This document shows, in pieces, positions 24,647 to 54,162 of a stretch of DNA of 64,000 nucleotides. Each line of letters opens with the position of its first letter. The stretch's first letter is position 1. The position numbers and the translations under genes were made by a program. A model generated the notes under the pieces. The model saw nothing but the letters and a program-made list of their open reading frames with translations, did no database searches and was not told where the DNA came from. The stretch is from Lottia gigantea (taxonomy: Eukaryota; Mollusca; Gastropoda; Lottiidae): assembly GCF_000327385.1 (NCBI RefSeq), contig NW_008706795.1, positions 718,496 through 782,495 on the forward strand, in the 5' to 3' direction.

Positions 24647-24652
24647 AATAAA
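24647..24652 (+). terminator. Likely poly(A) signal of the GH26 gene
   Basis: AATAAA only 15 bases after the stop codon predicts a very short 3' untranslated region. A second AATAAA near 25026 could be used instead. Confidence 0.5.
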
Positions 24653-27386
24653 TGTGTGGGTCTGGGTATCTAGCACTTTTGTGTGATATTTTAACCCAGG
24701 CTACGTATGTATATGTATATACCATACCAGGTCTCTATCTTGACGGTGGCTATCAAATTGGTTTCAATAAAAGTCCCAAAGCCTGCACATTACATTATTT
24801 ATTTCATGAACATCACACTAAAGATTCAACAGACTTAGAATCCCTGTTTAAATACTATGTAGTCTGCAACCATTGGACTATTGTGCTTATTCTGTTAGAA
24901 ACTTCAGATTTTATGGTTGATAATATGAAAGATAATGGCGAGACTTTTTAAAGCCTCTTAGCTTTTAAACTAATTTAGTAGTATTTTAATGCTTTAAACT
25001 CTTTTATCTTTAAAAAAAAAACCCTAATAAATCGTTCAACCACACCAAACTTTGAGCCGTGGTTAATACTGCTGTATTATATTCACCTACTTTGTAGTCT
25101 GTAATATTTTATCTATTGTTATCTCCCCTGACTTGATATTGAATAAGAATTGAACTACAAACTTTATTGTCATAAAACCAAATAATTTTCTCTTTATGAA
25201 TCTATGACAGCCAGTTTACCAAAAGCATTCTTCATATATAAAAAGAAATCAAACAAACCATTTGGACTCATTCCAAGTCATCTTCGTTTCACGCCCAGTT
25301 AATTTTCTACTAATTAGATTAATGACTGATAGAAATTAATTAACTTTCTCTTTTTTATCAATTATAGAGTATTGTCTTCCACTTAGTTTATCTGTTAGTC
25401 GAGTGTCTCATTTCACAGGATGTCACGATCATTTAACGCCCCACATGGCGACATGGAATGGTCAAAGAATCCCTATCCTTTCTATGTTAAGCTTTATTAT
25501 ATTTTAAACTACCAAACCAACAGTGGACCTGTACCGAGCCATTTGGTTAAACCTGCGAATAGACGGTGTCTGGTGCGGGGTACGATGCGGGATTATCGAT
25601 ACAGTAGAAAATAGTAGAAGTGAACAAACGACGTACGGGTCCGGACATCGTGCAGACACGATTCGCTTAATATGTTAATCCGCACCGCACACCACACCGG
25701 ACGCAGTACATCGTCTATTCACACCTTAATCCAGATCCAACTACCACGATTAGGCCCCTAACAACAACTCTCTAGTTTGCGATATCAGTTAACTGTAAGC
25801 GGACGTTAACCTGTCATCTATACTGTAACCCCTTCTTAATCAACCTATTGATTATAACTTTTAGATTTCATACAAGTATTAATCCCTTTATTGGCATTAA
25901 TGCAAAAACAAAAATTCACTTCACATTAGTATTAAAAATGTATGTTATTAGCCTTTGGGAAACAGACATATTTCTTACACAATCTCAATTTAAATTTTTT
26001 AAAAACAATCCAGTATCCAAGGGGATAATTTGAAGGAAATTTAGAGAAGGTCATATTCCACAACTAAAGTAAGGAATATCTATATGATGTTTCACTAAAC
26101 TTCAGAATATTAATAAATAATCCGCCAATGGGTAGAACTATAGCCTACTTGAACTTTAGATATTTTAAAGATGTCTCTTATTAAGAGAGCTCCCATTTCT
26201 GATTTACGGCCATGGCTTTCGTGGAGCCAAAATTTCTCTCTCTCCATACCCCTATATTTAAACTTGTGCAAGTGCAATTGTATTTCAAAACGTCACCCTA
26301 GGAATTGTTTTTGCGACTCATTTAATCTGCCCAAGGAGCTTCATTACACAAAATATTTCCTTTAATAATCTCTAAAGAAACAAGGCAAATTTTTAATTAA
26401 AAAAGTAATTTCTTTGTCTCTTGGATTCCGACATGACATTTGACACTTTAGTGACATCACTCCAGATGTTCGATCCTGCTTCACATTCCTGGGAAAATAC
26501 AAAGACTGAAATTTATAGGAATAATTCCGTCAGGCATTTTGATGTTTGGCTACCAATCAAGCCTGACGGTCACTATAGCTTTAGCCTAATAACTCGAAAA
26601 CCTTTTTTTGCATTAAACACAAGGTTCTACCCTAGCCCCGGTAAAATTCATATGGAGAAAGGGGAGGGGGTCTTGGGCATTTTTAATAGCTGAACTAAGA
26701 CAAATGGACATTTATTAGCCTAATTGTTATACATTTGTTCACAATGGTCTGGGATCATTAACCTTTCTTGAATTATCATCGCCGGTATAATTGAGGACAG
26801 AGTTTGATTGCAACCTGACCGGGCTTGGATCAAAGTAGTCTTGTAATATGGACTCGATTGTCATGTCATTTCGTCATTGATATATGAGAGGAGTAAAATG
26901 ACTGGTCAAAACATTTTGAGTCGTGATTGTTAGGCCTTTTTAACAATTGACTTCGAATGTAAAAGACTGGATGAAGACTCAAGCGTAAAATAATCCAATA
27001 GTGTCGGTTTCATGGCACACATGCGCAATGCGATACAAACTAATGGAGTTATTTGAAAGTAAATTTTATGTTTCTTAACATTCTGATGGTGATATTTCTG
27101 TTTTGCCCACGTGTTTGCGAAATATATCGCTAATGTCCATCTATTTGGAGTATATTCTTGTACAAAATTGATGTTTTGAGGATTATTTTGTTGTCTAGAT
27201 AACTGAAGGTTCACAATATTCAACAGGGTACCTGTGACCTAAATTTGAAGGGGACAAAATATTGAAGTTTACTTGTGTCGGTCAACTCATAAAATGTTTG
27301 GAAAACTTGAATCAGCGATGATTCATGGAGTATGGTTATTACTTTGGAATATTTAGCAGTGAAAATGTGATTACTTTTGTTTCAAA
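24653..27386. other. Intergenic region between the GH26 and MAGI genes
   Basis: About 2.7 kb with no supported gene. It holds a GC-richer foldback element at 25550-25735 and a short perfect inverted repeat (ccgtcaggc/gcctgacgg, 26528-26569). The last few hundred bases probably include the promoter and leader of MAGI. Open frames up to 97 codons show no domain or splice support. Confidence 0.55.
25550..25735. mobile_element. Short foldback element, family C
   Basis: The left end (gcgaatagacggtgtctggt) and the reverse complement of the right end (ggtgtgaatagacgatgta) are inverted relatives. The inner part is GC-rich (ccgcaccgcacaccacaccg). A diverged relative at 37905-38085 shares agtagaaaa.agtggaagcgaa and cctcatctattttcacctta. 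Confidence 0.5.
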
Positions 27387-41811
<14,425 letters not shown>

Positions 41812-42794
41812 GTAAGTGAATTTTATCACACAGCAATTCCATTTCTGAGTCCAGTTCTACATATACAAATTACACGATATAGGATGATAGCTTAGTTAGT
41901 TTGAAATCACGATATTATTCTGAATAATTGGCTCAAATTTCTTATTTCAATTTGAATTTGCATGAAGAAATGAATTTGTGATGATTTTACTCAGAAATGT
42001 AATTGAAATTCTTTATGAAGCATGAATTACTTCAAATATCACATTTACACATAAAACATATACCAGATTTCATGCATAATACAAAATGCAGGCTACAATA
42101 CAACATTTTACAATATTACAGACCACAAACAGGTATAGACTACTGATTGGATTTGTCTCCCTTATTTTATTCACACAATAAATGCATAATATATCCATCA
42201 ATATTCAACCTTTAACATTCAATCAGAGTTACATACATACTCACTCAATTAGAAGTTGAAAATAATCACATCACCATACAAACTACAATCTGTAGTAATA
42301 ATTGGTTGAAAAATGGAGTAGTCTCCCTTGTAACATGCAAAAAATATAATGGCAACAGACAACAAACAATTAATAAATGCAGGTTAATAAATAGATTACT
42401 CTCTCTTGATCAGATAACTAAATACTTGTTTGATGAATACTTACTGATTGCAGGGTGCAGAATTTAAATAATCTAAGATTTAAAATATCTAAAGGCATTT
42501 TATAGCTATTTTAGAGCTGATAAAAACTTGCAGGATCTTAGTATTGAAGCCATATCTAAAATATCACCAGAGTACTTTCTGAACTAATGACTAATACTAA
42601 TTAATTAAATAGACTTGTGATGAGGGGTTGATTTATTAGTCATATGATTTATTATGAATTAGCATGTCAATTTGTATAAGATGACTTCTGGTTTGATTGT
42701 TCTGTTAGGAAGTTTGATTGATAACCTTCTAGTGTAAATAGTTTTCTGCTGATGTTTTACTAATAATACTGCACTTACTACATTATGATCAATG

Positions 42795-42945
42795 AGTAAG
42801 ACGTCTGCTTGCTAACCAGGTTCAAGGTTCAATCCTGACATAGGTAGATAATACCACTATTTTTCAACTCTAGTTTCCCGTCAGTGATGCTGATGTGGAA
42901 AAAGAGTTTTGCCGTTTGAATGGGGAAATAATCTTAGGCCTTACA
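42795..42945 (+). mobile_element. tRNA-derived SINE
   Basis: Contains gtaagacgtctgcttgctaa and a B-box-like ggttcaaggttcaatcctga, followed by a tail (tttcccgtcagtgatgctga, then gccgtttgaatggggaaata). Confidence 0.5.
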
Positions 42946-43897
42946 GACCGTGCATGTTCAAGATCTCTCGACAGTTGGAAAATCGAAAAGGTTCATGCTT
43001 GGCAAAATTTCCCTCATGGCATTGTCAATACATCAGGTGCAGAAAAGTATTGTGTATAACATTTCATTTCATAATTTCTCTATACATTATAAAATACAAA
43101 ATACTCTGAATACTGTATCTTTGAATATTGGCCCACTTTTACCTAATAATGTGCCTAATTTGACTCAATTTATACCACAACTTTTACAAACTAATATTGC
43201 AAATGAAGCTTATTAGTTTTCATATCATTTGGTGCATTTGAATCAGTAGACAACCCTGAGAATGGAATTTTGTTGTGCACTCAATTTAGAATTCTGAGTG
43301 TGACATTATCATGAATTGGGAATGAAAATCTTATTTCCTTTCAATATGAGGTGCTTAATCTGCTGAATATTTCTTAATATTTTGGGTTGTGTCTGTCACC
43401 ACTCGGCTATCTACAAATTTCTTTTCCATCTTTTTATTTATTTTTTTCTTTAGACTTGTAATTTTTATCTCCTTTTTCTAAGAATCTGTCATCTTCATTT
43501 GTAACCCACCCCCCATGATGAGGAAATTATCTTATGTAAAAATGGAATTGAATTTCTGATAAAATAGTAAAGCCTGGAATATCATTAAGATATTTTGTTG
43601 TTCTATAAGAATATTAATACATGTCATACACCTAAACACATCTACTCTCTTATGTCAGGCATTAAATATCTTCAATTTTGTGGGGTTTTTTTCTTTGCCT
43701 CTATATACAAGGTTTATATGATACTGATAGATAATCTTACTCTTATATTATGTCAGATGACTGATATTTTGACAATAGAGTAAAAACCATGAGCCTTATT
43801 CTACAAAACTTAACTTAAGATGATTAGTTTTCCAGTCATCTTATTGGTCAATATCAAAATCTATTTTAAATTGATTGAATAGGATAAAAGTATTTCT

Positions 43898-44212
43898 TAA
43901 AGGAACAGTTGTGCCATATTGGGGGTTGATTTGAGTCTTATTTATTTAGGCTTCAAGTACTAGAAATGTAGAAAATCGCATTATTCCTTCAAATATATCT
44001 CAAACTTACTATTTCTATAGATGTCTTTTCTATATATTGCATATATGTCTCAAGAAAGGTCAATTTTAACTTTCAAATGTAGATAATTCTGGACACACAT
44101 GGATTTGGAGGCTCAAATTTTGAAAGTGAGCTTTGAATATTATTACAGATTGGTTTAGCTAAAAAAATTCCTGTTTCTGAGAAAAAGGTACGATGGGTAA
44201 AAAAAATGACTT
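43898..44212. mobile_element. Foldback MITE-like element, family B (inverted orientation)
   Basis: Starts taaaggaacagttgtgccat, continues gggggttgatttgagtctta and attctggacacacatggatt, and ends after ggtacgatgggtaaaaaaaa. Confidence 0.7.
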
Positions 44213-47034
44213 ATGTCTTCAAGTTTTTGAGATTAAGCCCCATGTTTAGCAACCTACCTACTATCTTTTTTTCATAGTTTTTGTCTCCATTGTAATTTAA
44301 CCATTTTTTTTTTACCATGGGACTAAATCTAAAAAACTTATGTGGATTTGAAGAAATTGTAATCTAACTTTAATGAGTTTTATAAAAGTTGTAGAAGATT
44401 TATGTTTCCCCATGTTATACTGGGACCACCCATTGATCTAGCTAGAATAAAACAACTATTAAACTTCAATTTACACCTGATATGTTTAAAACATTTCACT
44501 TTTACAGCTTGATAGTTGATACACTTATCAGACTCCTGTATAAATTAATACACCTTCATTATTTGAGAGTAAACAAGGCTGATATAGGCAATAAGAGGTT
44601 AAATGTACAGGTTATTTATATTGTTTATATAAGTTATTAAAATGTATATCACATGTAAATGTAAATACAGGATTAATATGAACCACTGAATATTCAAATA
44701 TTGAAACACAATAGAACATAAATCTTATGAAGAAATTGTCGTAAGTGTAGAAATTTACATTGAGAATACCAATGGACAAAATTGATCATAAGCTTTTTGT
44801 TGAACGGAGCCAAGGGCTGTAGATATGGCTCTACCGGACCAGTCTGGCATGATAGCTCAAATGTCTGTAATATGCAGCTCTCTGTGGAAGGCTAGTATAT
44901 GTTGGAATAAGAGTGTCATCATGTGTATTAAAATGCAAACATTGATAACAGTTGACTGTACAAGAACGGAGGGCTAAATGTCTGAGAATCTCAAGCCTTT
45001 GTCGGTCAAAGGCTAGTATAGGTTGGATAAAAAATGCCATTCAGTGTGAGACAAAAAGAGTAATTGCACGAGAGCTGGTCATTTGTGGATAGTTTTATTT
45101 TTCATTTAAAATGTAAGTGCAGTTTTGCAGAAGATGAATTTAACAAAGAGGTCATAATGAGTCATAGTTCTCTCTTGTCTATTAAAATGACCCAAAGCTA
45201 ATGACATTGTCCATTATGAAGAAAATAGCCAGTTAACAAGAGCCTCTCAGAGGAGAGTAAAAAATAAAAAGTCAATATTGACTAAGTGAGTGGTCAATAT
45301 AAGGGTGTTGATGTCCACAAATGTCCGCTGTCCAAACTTGATTAACAATTATCTTCAAATTGATCAGTTAAGATTTTTGTAGTCTTTTGAGATTCATTAT
45401 AATGGAATTTTGGACAAAGAGTTCAGCTTTCTTCAAAATGAACTTTGAAAATAATGATAATGTAAATGATTGAAATCCCTGTCACAGTACATTTCTGCTT
45501 TTGGTTCTCTATTTTTGGCTTATTATTTACAGATGCAAATGTTATGCAGTGTTTGGTGTTTAATTATGGCCATTGTTTACCAGTACTAACTACTGTGTCC
45601 AGATTGTCACATTGTATTATAGTCACAGTAAATGCATAAATGAATGTAAGAATTATCTCCAAATAACTCTAATCTATCTACTATATTATTCAGGTTACAA
45701 TATTACAATCAAAAGACAAACCTGTGGATTTAGGAAAGAGTTCACCTCAAAATACACAGCAATATTCTGAATAATTCAAGGTAGATTCTGCTTTACAAAA
45801 ACTGATATTAGTTGAATGTAACAGATGCCGAAATCTTGTTTTATAAAGGTGTCAAACTGTGAATCTGTAGGAAAGGTGCAAGAGTATGTGAAGTGTGTCT
45901 CTTTATCTTCTGGCACGTGTACAGTCATTTCACATTTCAATATCCACCAATACAAATCCTTTAATAAATCTCAGGGTATATTGTTATTCAAATGCTTTAT
46001 ATTGAGTTCTGTATCGTAAACATTGAGAGCCTTTATTACATTGTATAGGATTTGAATTCCTATTAACATCTTAGCTACCCATCAATAATGTGACATATGG
46101 TCCAACTTAAAGTCACCTGCTCTGCATAAAATCTTTGAAGGAATTGTAATGAATATATAGTCACTGCAAGATTAACAAATTTTAAGATTATCTTAAAGGA
46201 CCATATCTTAAAACATAATAGTGACTGAAAATAATGTAATAAATGATATTATTTCAAAAAGGCAACTCCAATCCAGGAAAATATGTTTTCAAGAATTTTT
46301 GTGAGAAGAAAATCTAATAAATCAATGAAAAATTTGGATCTTATAATTGCAGACATATTACTTTAATATTGCAATGTTTCTGAAAACAAGGGCTGGATCA
46401 TTGATGATGATATTGCACTGCTAGCAGAAGTACAGATATTTCTATATTTTATGCACATTTGAACTTTAAGCAGTCTAATGAAAATTAAACCGAACTTTAG
46501 TCTTTAGACCCAAACTGAAGAGGCTATATTAAAAAAAGAAGGTCATAAAAAACAGAACAAAAGTTTGATCTAATTTAATTAGACTGAACTCTAAGTAATA
46601 AAAGAAAAGGTGTTTCTAAGGAAATGCTTGAATACTTCTGTTAATGAATTGCATTAATAATTCAACTGCTGTGTGGATTTGACATATCACTTGTTGTAGT
46701 CATGATATTCATTATAGAGAAATACATTGAAATACTGAAAACTTTCATCTCAAGTTAATTGACAACTTGTGTATTTAATTTATATTATCTCATCACTTTA
46801 AAGAAATGAATTATTAATGGTTGAAATAAGAGATGTTGTTACTAATGCCATGTTTTCTCTAGATATCAGAATTTGTTTTTTAATTTTGAAATGAAATGAA
46901 AATACTTGAATGTAATTCATATAATATACTAAAATTGGATCTCTTCATTGTATGAAGTTTTATTTTGACTTTGTATGAATTGTTCATTCTATGAGTGGAT
47001 ATGTTGAATGAAATTTAATCTGGATTTCTTGACA

Positions 47035-47170
47035 CTGACATGGTCCCTTTAAAGTGTGAGGCTAAAAAGGCGTATCTTGGCAATGTCATGGTCCCTTTAA
47101 AGTGTGAGGATAAATATGCGATTCTTGACAATGACATGGTCCCTTTAAAGCGTGAGGATAAATAGGCATA
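47035..47170. repeat. Three tandem copies of a unit of about 55 bp
   Basis: The block acatggtccctttaaagtgt, gaggataaa, cttgacaatg occurs three times in a row with small differences. Confidence 0.8.
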
Positions 47171-48299
47171 TCATATGTGGCGTGTGTGTGTATGATGTAT
47201 TATAATACAGTAGAGTGTTATAGAGCTCTAGTCACTAGACGTGTGGCTCACTTTATTGTCTGATTTTATTGTGAAGTTAGTTGGATTTTACAGTCAAGTG
47301 ATAAAAGTAGTGTAGTTAATGTATTGTGATATTCAACTGTGTCTGTAATACACACATTTTTATATGTTGGAGAATATTTTGTGTGGATAGCCATTTCAGT
47401 GCAGAAAATTGTTCACATTTGAAGGGAAAGTGAAAGTATATATTGTGATTGATATAGATCACCTGATTCTAATAAATGTGTGGAAATTATGAAATGTGTG
47501 ATAATACAACCACTATTTTATCATCAGTCACAGGTAACTGGTTATTATAGTTGACTATTGATGTGCTTCAATTACTTTGAAAATTAGCAATTGTAATAAG
47601 TGTCATGTAATGTGTAATTCAGGATTTAGTTGTATTGTTATAGTTGCTACATTTGTTAATAGATTTATTTTTTTGGGAATGACACTGTCAAGTTTAGTGG
47701 ATTGTCATATTGTTCAAAGAGGTTGGCAGTGCTTGTTGGTGAAAGGAAAATTCATGACTAGTAAAGGCAAATATAGGTATTAACTCAGTACAGGAATGCT
47801 GAATGTCAAATGCACGTCATTTCATTTCATTTCAACATGAGCTGGGTTCTTGGAACATTTTCTTTACTAATAAGTTGGACATTGTCATAGGTATGTAGCA
47901 AATAGAGTCGAAATATGTTGGTTGGTAGATGACAAGTTAACATCTGCTTCCAGCTAAGTTATTTGCATACAAGGTAGTTGTTGGTAGTCATGGTAGAATT
48001 ATCAGGATCAATTGGATAGTTTGGTACCGTTGAATTGGTTGTTGAAGAAATAGTTAAGATATGTTTGTTGGTTAGTTGGTAGGTTACTGAGATCACAGAC
48101 TAGGTAGTTCTTTGGTAGTTGTAGTAGATGGTAGTAGGATCAGGATTAATTGGTTGAGTCGGTACTGTTGGTTTGTGATAGTTGGTAGGATGATGAGAAT
48201 CAATTGAATGGTTTGGTACTGATGATTTTTTGATTAGTGGAAGTATTTGTTAGTAGGCTTGTTTTAGTTGGTTTAATAGTTGTTGGTAGTATTGATAGT

Positions 48300-48815
48300 T
48301 GGTAATAGGATTAGGATCAGTTGGATGGTTGGTACTGTTGATTTGGTAGTAGGATCAGTTGGATGGTTGGTACTGTTGATTTGGTAGTAGGATCAGTTGG
48401 ATGGTTGGTACTGTTGATTTGGTAGTAGGATCAGTTGAATGGTTGGTACTGTTGATTTTGTAGTAGGATCAGTTGGATGGTTGGTACTGTTGATTTGGTA
48501 GTAGGATCAGTTGGATGGTTGGTACTGTTGATTTGGTAGTAGGATCAGTTGGATGGTTGGTACTGTTGGTTTGGTAGTAGGATCAGTTGGATGGTTGGTA
48601 CTGTTGGTTTAATAGTTGGTAATAGGATTAGGATCAGTTGGATGGTTGGTACTGTTGATTTGGTAGTAGGATCAGTTGGATGGTTGGTACTGTTGGTTTA
48701 ATAGTTGGTAATAGGATTAGGATCAGTTGGATGGTTGGTACTGTTGGTTTGGTAGTAGGATCAGTTGGATGGTTGGTACTGTTGATTTGGTAGTTGTTGG
48801 TAATAGGATGGTAAG
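48300..48815. repeat. 38-bp G/T-rich minisatellite
   Basis: About 12 tandem units of ggtagtaggatcagttggat then ggttggtactgttgattt, with some copies containing an insert (aatagttggtaataggatta). More diverged relatives extend left to about 47930, where tggtagatgacaagttaac matches a segment at 29582. Confidence 0.9.
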
Positions 48816-51015
48816 ATCAGGATCTGTGGATAGTTGGTACTGTTTAATAGATAAGAAAATTGAGATACCAATGTTTAGTCTATATAGTATAAACTAGTAT
48901 AAGGTAATGTGATTAAAGGTGTTTGATGTAAGTGTTAGTTAAGGTAGACAAGTATTGTGATTAATCTCCCATCCTATCTCTTCTTTCTAACAAACATAGT
49001 AGATAAAGTTGTCATTGAAATTTACTCTTTAAACATTATTCATCTGTTCTCTATCTATTTTAAACTCTGTTTTATACAGATCAACAATTGCTTTTGGTAC
49101 TGTTATTGGCTGACAAGGTAGGGTAAGGGAACCTCATCAAAAAACATATCGCTAAGAACTTTTTTGTTCTAATCTTTTAATGGCATTTAGGCTTTAGGCT
49201 TCAGGATCTCTATTGATTGGTTGAAATGTCGCTCAAATAAAGTTAGTAATTGTACTCCATAAGAATCGTTTTATAATTATAACTTTTTTGTTGTTAAAGG
49301 ACTGTACTCACTGACCAAATGGTATTTAACAAATCTAGAAATTCCAATGTGTTTTTTATCTTTGTCATTGATATAGATGAGATTGATAGAAAATGGATAT
49401 TTTTAGTTATAGCACTATCCTGCAAATTGGTTATTTTTGATTTTGAGTCAGATGAATAGTTAAAAGGTTCAGCAGTTGCTGCTGATTTGGCAAAAATATT
49501 TGTTGCTCATCATTGATGACTTTAAGTGTTGGTTGGCCTGACAAATTGCAGTAAATGAAAATGTTAAACTTTATACATATTTCATTTCCCAATGCTTATA
49601 TTGCCATCTTTGCTGTAGATTTCAATATTTGCATAATGTTATGTTTGAAATACACAGCATTGTGACAAAGTGAGCTATTATCTGTATTTTGAAAGAGAAT
49701 CTCTTTATCTCAGCTGTATCTATGACTCAGTTCTAACTACAGGTAACAATATTATCAGTGACAGGTGAAAGTTGTAAACCAATAAAAACACTGCAATCTG
49801 TTAGTGGCTTGCATTCTTCTTCTTCATTCTTCTAGATAATATCTTTTCTTGAATAGTAACAAATCACATACTGTTGTTGTCTGAAAGAAGTCATTTTCTA
49901 GTCTTTAGGTGAAAAATGATAATTATGATGATATTGGTGTAAATATTTTCTGTAAAGACATTTCTATATTAAGATATCTATAGCTTTATGGCTCAAAAGT
50001 GAGATATTGTGAAGAAAAACAATTACTGAAGCATTTAAATACAATTGATATATTTTTGTAGTGCTTGCTTGATGTTTGATATATCGTGATACTTGTGTAT
50101 CATGTGATCAGACTCTACAATACTAGGCATAGTAAAGTGTAAATATTGTGATTTAGAGAAATTTAAATTGAGATTGATTATCGATGACAGACTACCGATC
50201 AATAATCGATTAATAATCCTAATAATTTAATCGAGAAACCCTGTAAATACTACATTAAAAACATGCTAAAATTTCATGGGTTATATTTGCTTCACAGAAG
50301 CATTTCTTGCTTTGATCAGTTATTATAGCTTATTGTGGGTAAGTTATGTGCTGAAAGGAACCTATGTGGAAGAGATTACTACTTGTTAATGGAACAGTGG
50401 AGGGAATGTAACTTTGATGAAATTTGATATTGATAATCAAAATTATACATTTGTAGCGACGATAATCGATTATTTTTATCATTTTACCCAGCCCTAAATA
50501 TATGTGTTGTATCTCTTGGAAAGCAATATGTATCGTATCATGGCTGGATTGGAAATAACTGTTTTATTTTTGAAAGAATATTTTTTGAATACCAGATCAA
50601 TCAAAGAGGCTGTTATAAAATGGCACATGACCAAAGTGTGATTTTTTAATGAAACTTTGATATTAAATTCAGTGTCCTAGAATACATCTGTTAAATAAAA
50701 TCAGATAAAATAGTTACAAGTCAGTGTATAGCTAATGAAACTGATTGATAATATTTTATGAAAAGACATGATATGCAATAAGCCTGTTTCAGAAAATTCT
50801 ATCCTGGGTATGAAAAAATAATGAGATTTCTGGTGAAATTTAATCAAAATGCCACAAGTTATTAATTTCCACTCAATTTTCTGCTCCATTGATTCATGTT
50901 TTTAGTCAATCAAAGATTAAACACTAATAATTCTTTGTAATTTTACGGCAACCATCCTTAGTTTTTACGGTATTTTGTGCTTGACGGTTATAATGAGTAC
51001 TGTTACAGTATTTGT

Positions 51016-51130
51016 TTAAAGGGATTGTAAAGAGGTGGTCTAAATTTTTTATGTGTATTGAAGACGATAGCATTGATTTGCACCATTCCAAATTCCAATT
51101 CCAATCAGACGTCTGCAGTTTTTGCAATCT
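51016..51130. mobile_element. Foldback MITE, family A, left arm
   Basis: ttaaagggattgtaaagagg, then gcattgatttgcaccattcc and cagacgtctgcag match the left half of the family; the right half is absent. Confidence 0.65.
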
Positions 51131-52129
51131 AAGCCTTATATTTGCAAAATAACTGCCATTAAGAGCTAAGGGCCTATGCAATAGTGATGTTTGACTGAAA
51201 TTTATACATACATAAATCAGTGTTATTTTTAAGTTCTAATTAAGCCTGGAGCAATATCAAATAATTAATTAATAAGATGTGCTAGAATATTTAATAATTA
51301 TCAGTTTAAACTGTATTAGGGTGTATAAGGGTATATCTATGATTAAAATGTTCCCAATAAGTCGAAAAATAAAATTACGGATAGCTGATCAAAGTAAGTG
51401 GAATTTATATTTTCATTTTAAGTTGAGATTCATTTAGAAAATTTAACATTCTGACAAAATACCCATGAGCTTTCAAAATGTTTAAAACTAAACTATTCTT
51501 ATGGCATCTAAACAAATCTCTTCTACTCATTATCTTAATAACATCTTTACATTGATTTTATATATTTTACTTAGTTTTATATTTCAAATATATGGTTTTA
51601 TAGAGAGATTCATGCTAAATAATATTCTAAAAGTAAAAATGCTAGTTTGCATATAAAAACATGGTGCAAAACCGGCAAACTTTTGAACAATAATATGACC
51701 TTATTAATGTGTAAAAGAACAATATTTCATAACAGGATTAATATTAAACCATACAGGTATTTAAACTAATTGATATTAAAGTGAAGATTTGACTTTCATG
51801 TTAAAACTATACATCAACTATCATATAACATACAGCAAATTTCACATAGACAAATTGTTTGTTTGAAATGTCACAATACTCAGTCAGGTATAATTCTATA
51901 GATTAGTCAGACTGAGATAGATCTATTATTACCTTTCTAACATAGTCTCTAGAGGTCAGGTCATCCTGATACAAACATCATTCAAATACAAGTTAAACAG
52001 CTGTTTCTATACCAGGGTGTTCCTAAATAAACTGAAAAATGTTAATTTGATCAGTTATAATTTGTAGATCCCAGGTAGACTATTTTGTTCACATTTTTTA
52101 CAACATATGTCAGAATGGGATGTATGACA

Positions 52130-52325
52130 TTGGTCTAGAATGTTTGCTTGGTAACATCAAACAAATTGTGGTTGTGGGTTCTAATCTCTGTCATCTTGTG
52201 TGAAGCTCCAGTGCTCCAGATAATCCAGGAAGGATCAATGCCAAGAGGTTTAGCCAAGGATAAGCTGATAGACAGGATGCTTGTGAACTTAATTTGTTAT
52301 CCTGGATGTTTCTTTCCATGTTGTT
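52130..52325 (+). mobile_element. tRNA-derived SINE with conserved tail
   Basis: The head has gtttgcttggtaacatc and a B-box-like ggttctaatctctgtc. The tail reads gaggtttagccaaggataag, ctgatagacaggatgcttgt and gttatcctgg, matching fragments at 18765-18870 and 36307-36372. This is the fullest copy of the family in the window. Confidence 0.6.
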
Positions 52326-53049
52326 CAATTTTATAAATATATAAATTGATGAAGGATACAGAGAGAAGCTGAATTAGAAGACATTATAATTGCAGTGCTA
52401 TCTGAATGACTCCTTGGATATCAAAAACTCTTCACCTCCCACACAAGATGAATGGTTAAACTTACACTAAATCTCAGACATAGTCATACCTCATTTACTG
52501 CAACTTCTGACAACAAAAATTCTTAACACACACTCTTGAGTAGGACATCTAATTTGGTAAGATGTACCATGATGTCTAGACTAGTTCATTGTGTTGTTCC
52601 TTATAACAGCTGTTAAAGCAATTGATAACAAAACAATACACAACTCTGGGTAAAAACTACACTGCCCCCCTGACAGCTCTTATTCTCTAGGTTAGAGTGC
52701 CCTGACAATTTTAAATACCTTTCAAGACATAACATTATCATGAAATTTAAGAAAGTGACAAAGTTAGAAGTTTGAAAAGGAATAACACCTATTACATCTG
52801 TTTTTACCAGTTATATAGTATGTCACACTCTCACAAATTATCAATAAATGTGTATATTAAGAACATTTGAAATATGTGAATATATTTGTTAAAAATAAGG
52901 ATAGTAAGAATGTAAATAGTTGTTAATTTGTCTAAGAAGAAATTTGATAACTCCAAATGGACTAGATATTTTTTACTTAGCCAATGATCATATTTTCTAA
53001 GAAAAAAATGGTTACAAAAGTTTTATTTTTTTTGTTAGTGTTTGAGGGC

Positions 53050-53233
53050 GTCACTAATGATATGCTGTATCACATAAGGCCCTTTGTGATTAGTGACATC
53101 ATCAGACGCTTAGTTTTAGTGGATTTGCAGGATCCACAGATGTTTGATTGAAAATTGGAATGGTGCATATTGATGCTATCAGTGTTCCCAATACACACAA
53201 AAAATTTAGAAAACCTCTTTACAATCTCTTTTA
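53050..53233. mobile_element. Foldback MITE, family A, mainly right arm
   Basis: gtgattagtgacatcatcag, cttagttttagtggatttgc and gatgctatcagtgttcccaa are followed by the end aaacctctttacaatctctt. Confidence 0.7.
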
Positions 53234-54162
53234 TCTTCTGCATATTTTAAAAAGTCCATCAGGTGCTTAATGATTGACCATAATTTTACGTTTAAGCATT
53301 TGAAATGCTGATAAACAGATCTATGTCAACATTGATCAATCAACACTTAAATACTTGTTGATGGTGTTTTAACAAGTAGTTTATTATGTTAACTGAAATC
53401 TATTTAGTAAATATTAACTATGTGGGTATTTAATAATATTATGACTAATTATAATAATATTGGTCATACTTGAATATATCAAGTGGTAATGACAGTTCAT
53501 CAATAACTGACAGCTTGGATTTACATGAATAATACCCAGAGGTAGAAAACTGAGCATTTAACATTATATTCTCTTCTATATAATCACAATGTGTTTAAAG
53601 ATCCCACACTTCTGCCATTTTCATTTTGTCAGATAGATTTACGGGCATTTTCAGTATTTTTATAGTCAATAAAATGGTAATCAAAGTTGGAAAAAGGCCA
53701 AATAATTATTAGAAAATGTTATTGTTGATAATCCCAGTCAGAAAGTGGCATTGAGTGTCCCAGAAATGAGAGCATGATCTATCTGTCTAGCAGTATCAGT
53801 CATATCAAAATAAAGTTTTGAGTGGAGCCCAAGTTTTTGACCTGCTTTACCTGTATAATATTTTGAAATGAAAATCATGATGTCACCCAAGTCAACTCAA
53901 GTCAGACTGTTTTTACCTTGAGTCTAATGTTGAGTTATTGATTTTGTAATTGAGTCATATAGACCTAGATTCTAGTTGTATATATTGTTATATGATATCT
54001 ATAATTAACTTGAAATGACTAACTTCTGTTTATTACTATCAAGTACATGAATTATGCCAAGTTCAGATAAAATCAGACATGTTTTTAACAATCAGTTAAT
54101 GATAGGAATAATTAAAGATGGTTAATCAGTGAATAATAAACATTGATCTATTATTAGTGTTT

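Noticed and set aside
26421-26693. 90-codon open frame near a perfect inverted repeat
   Set aside because: No domain, no splice partners and ordinary intergenic composition.
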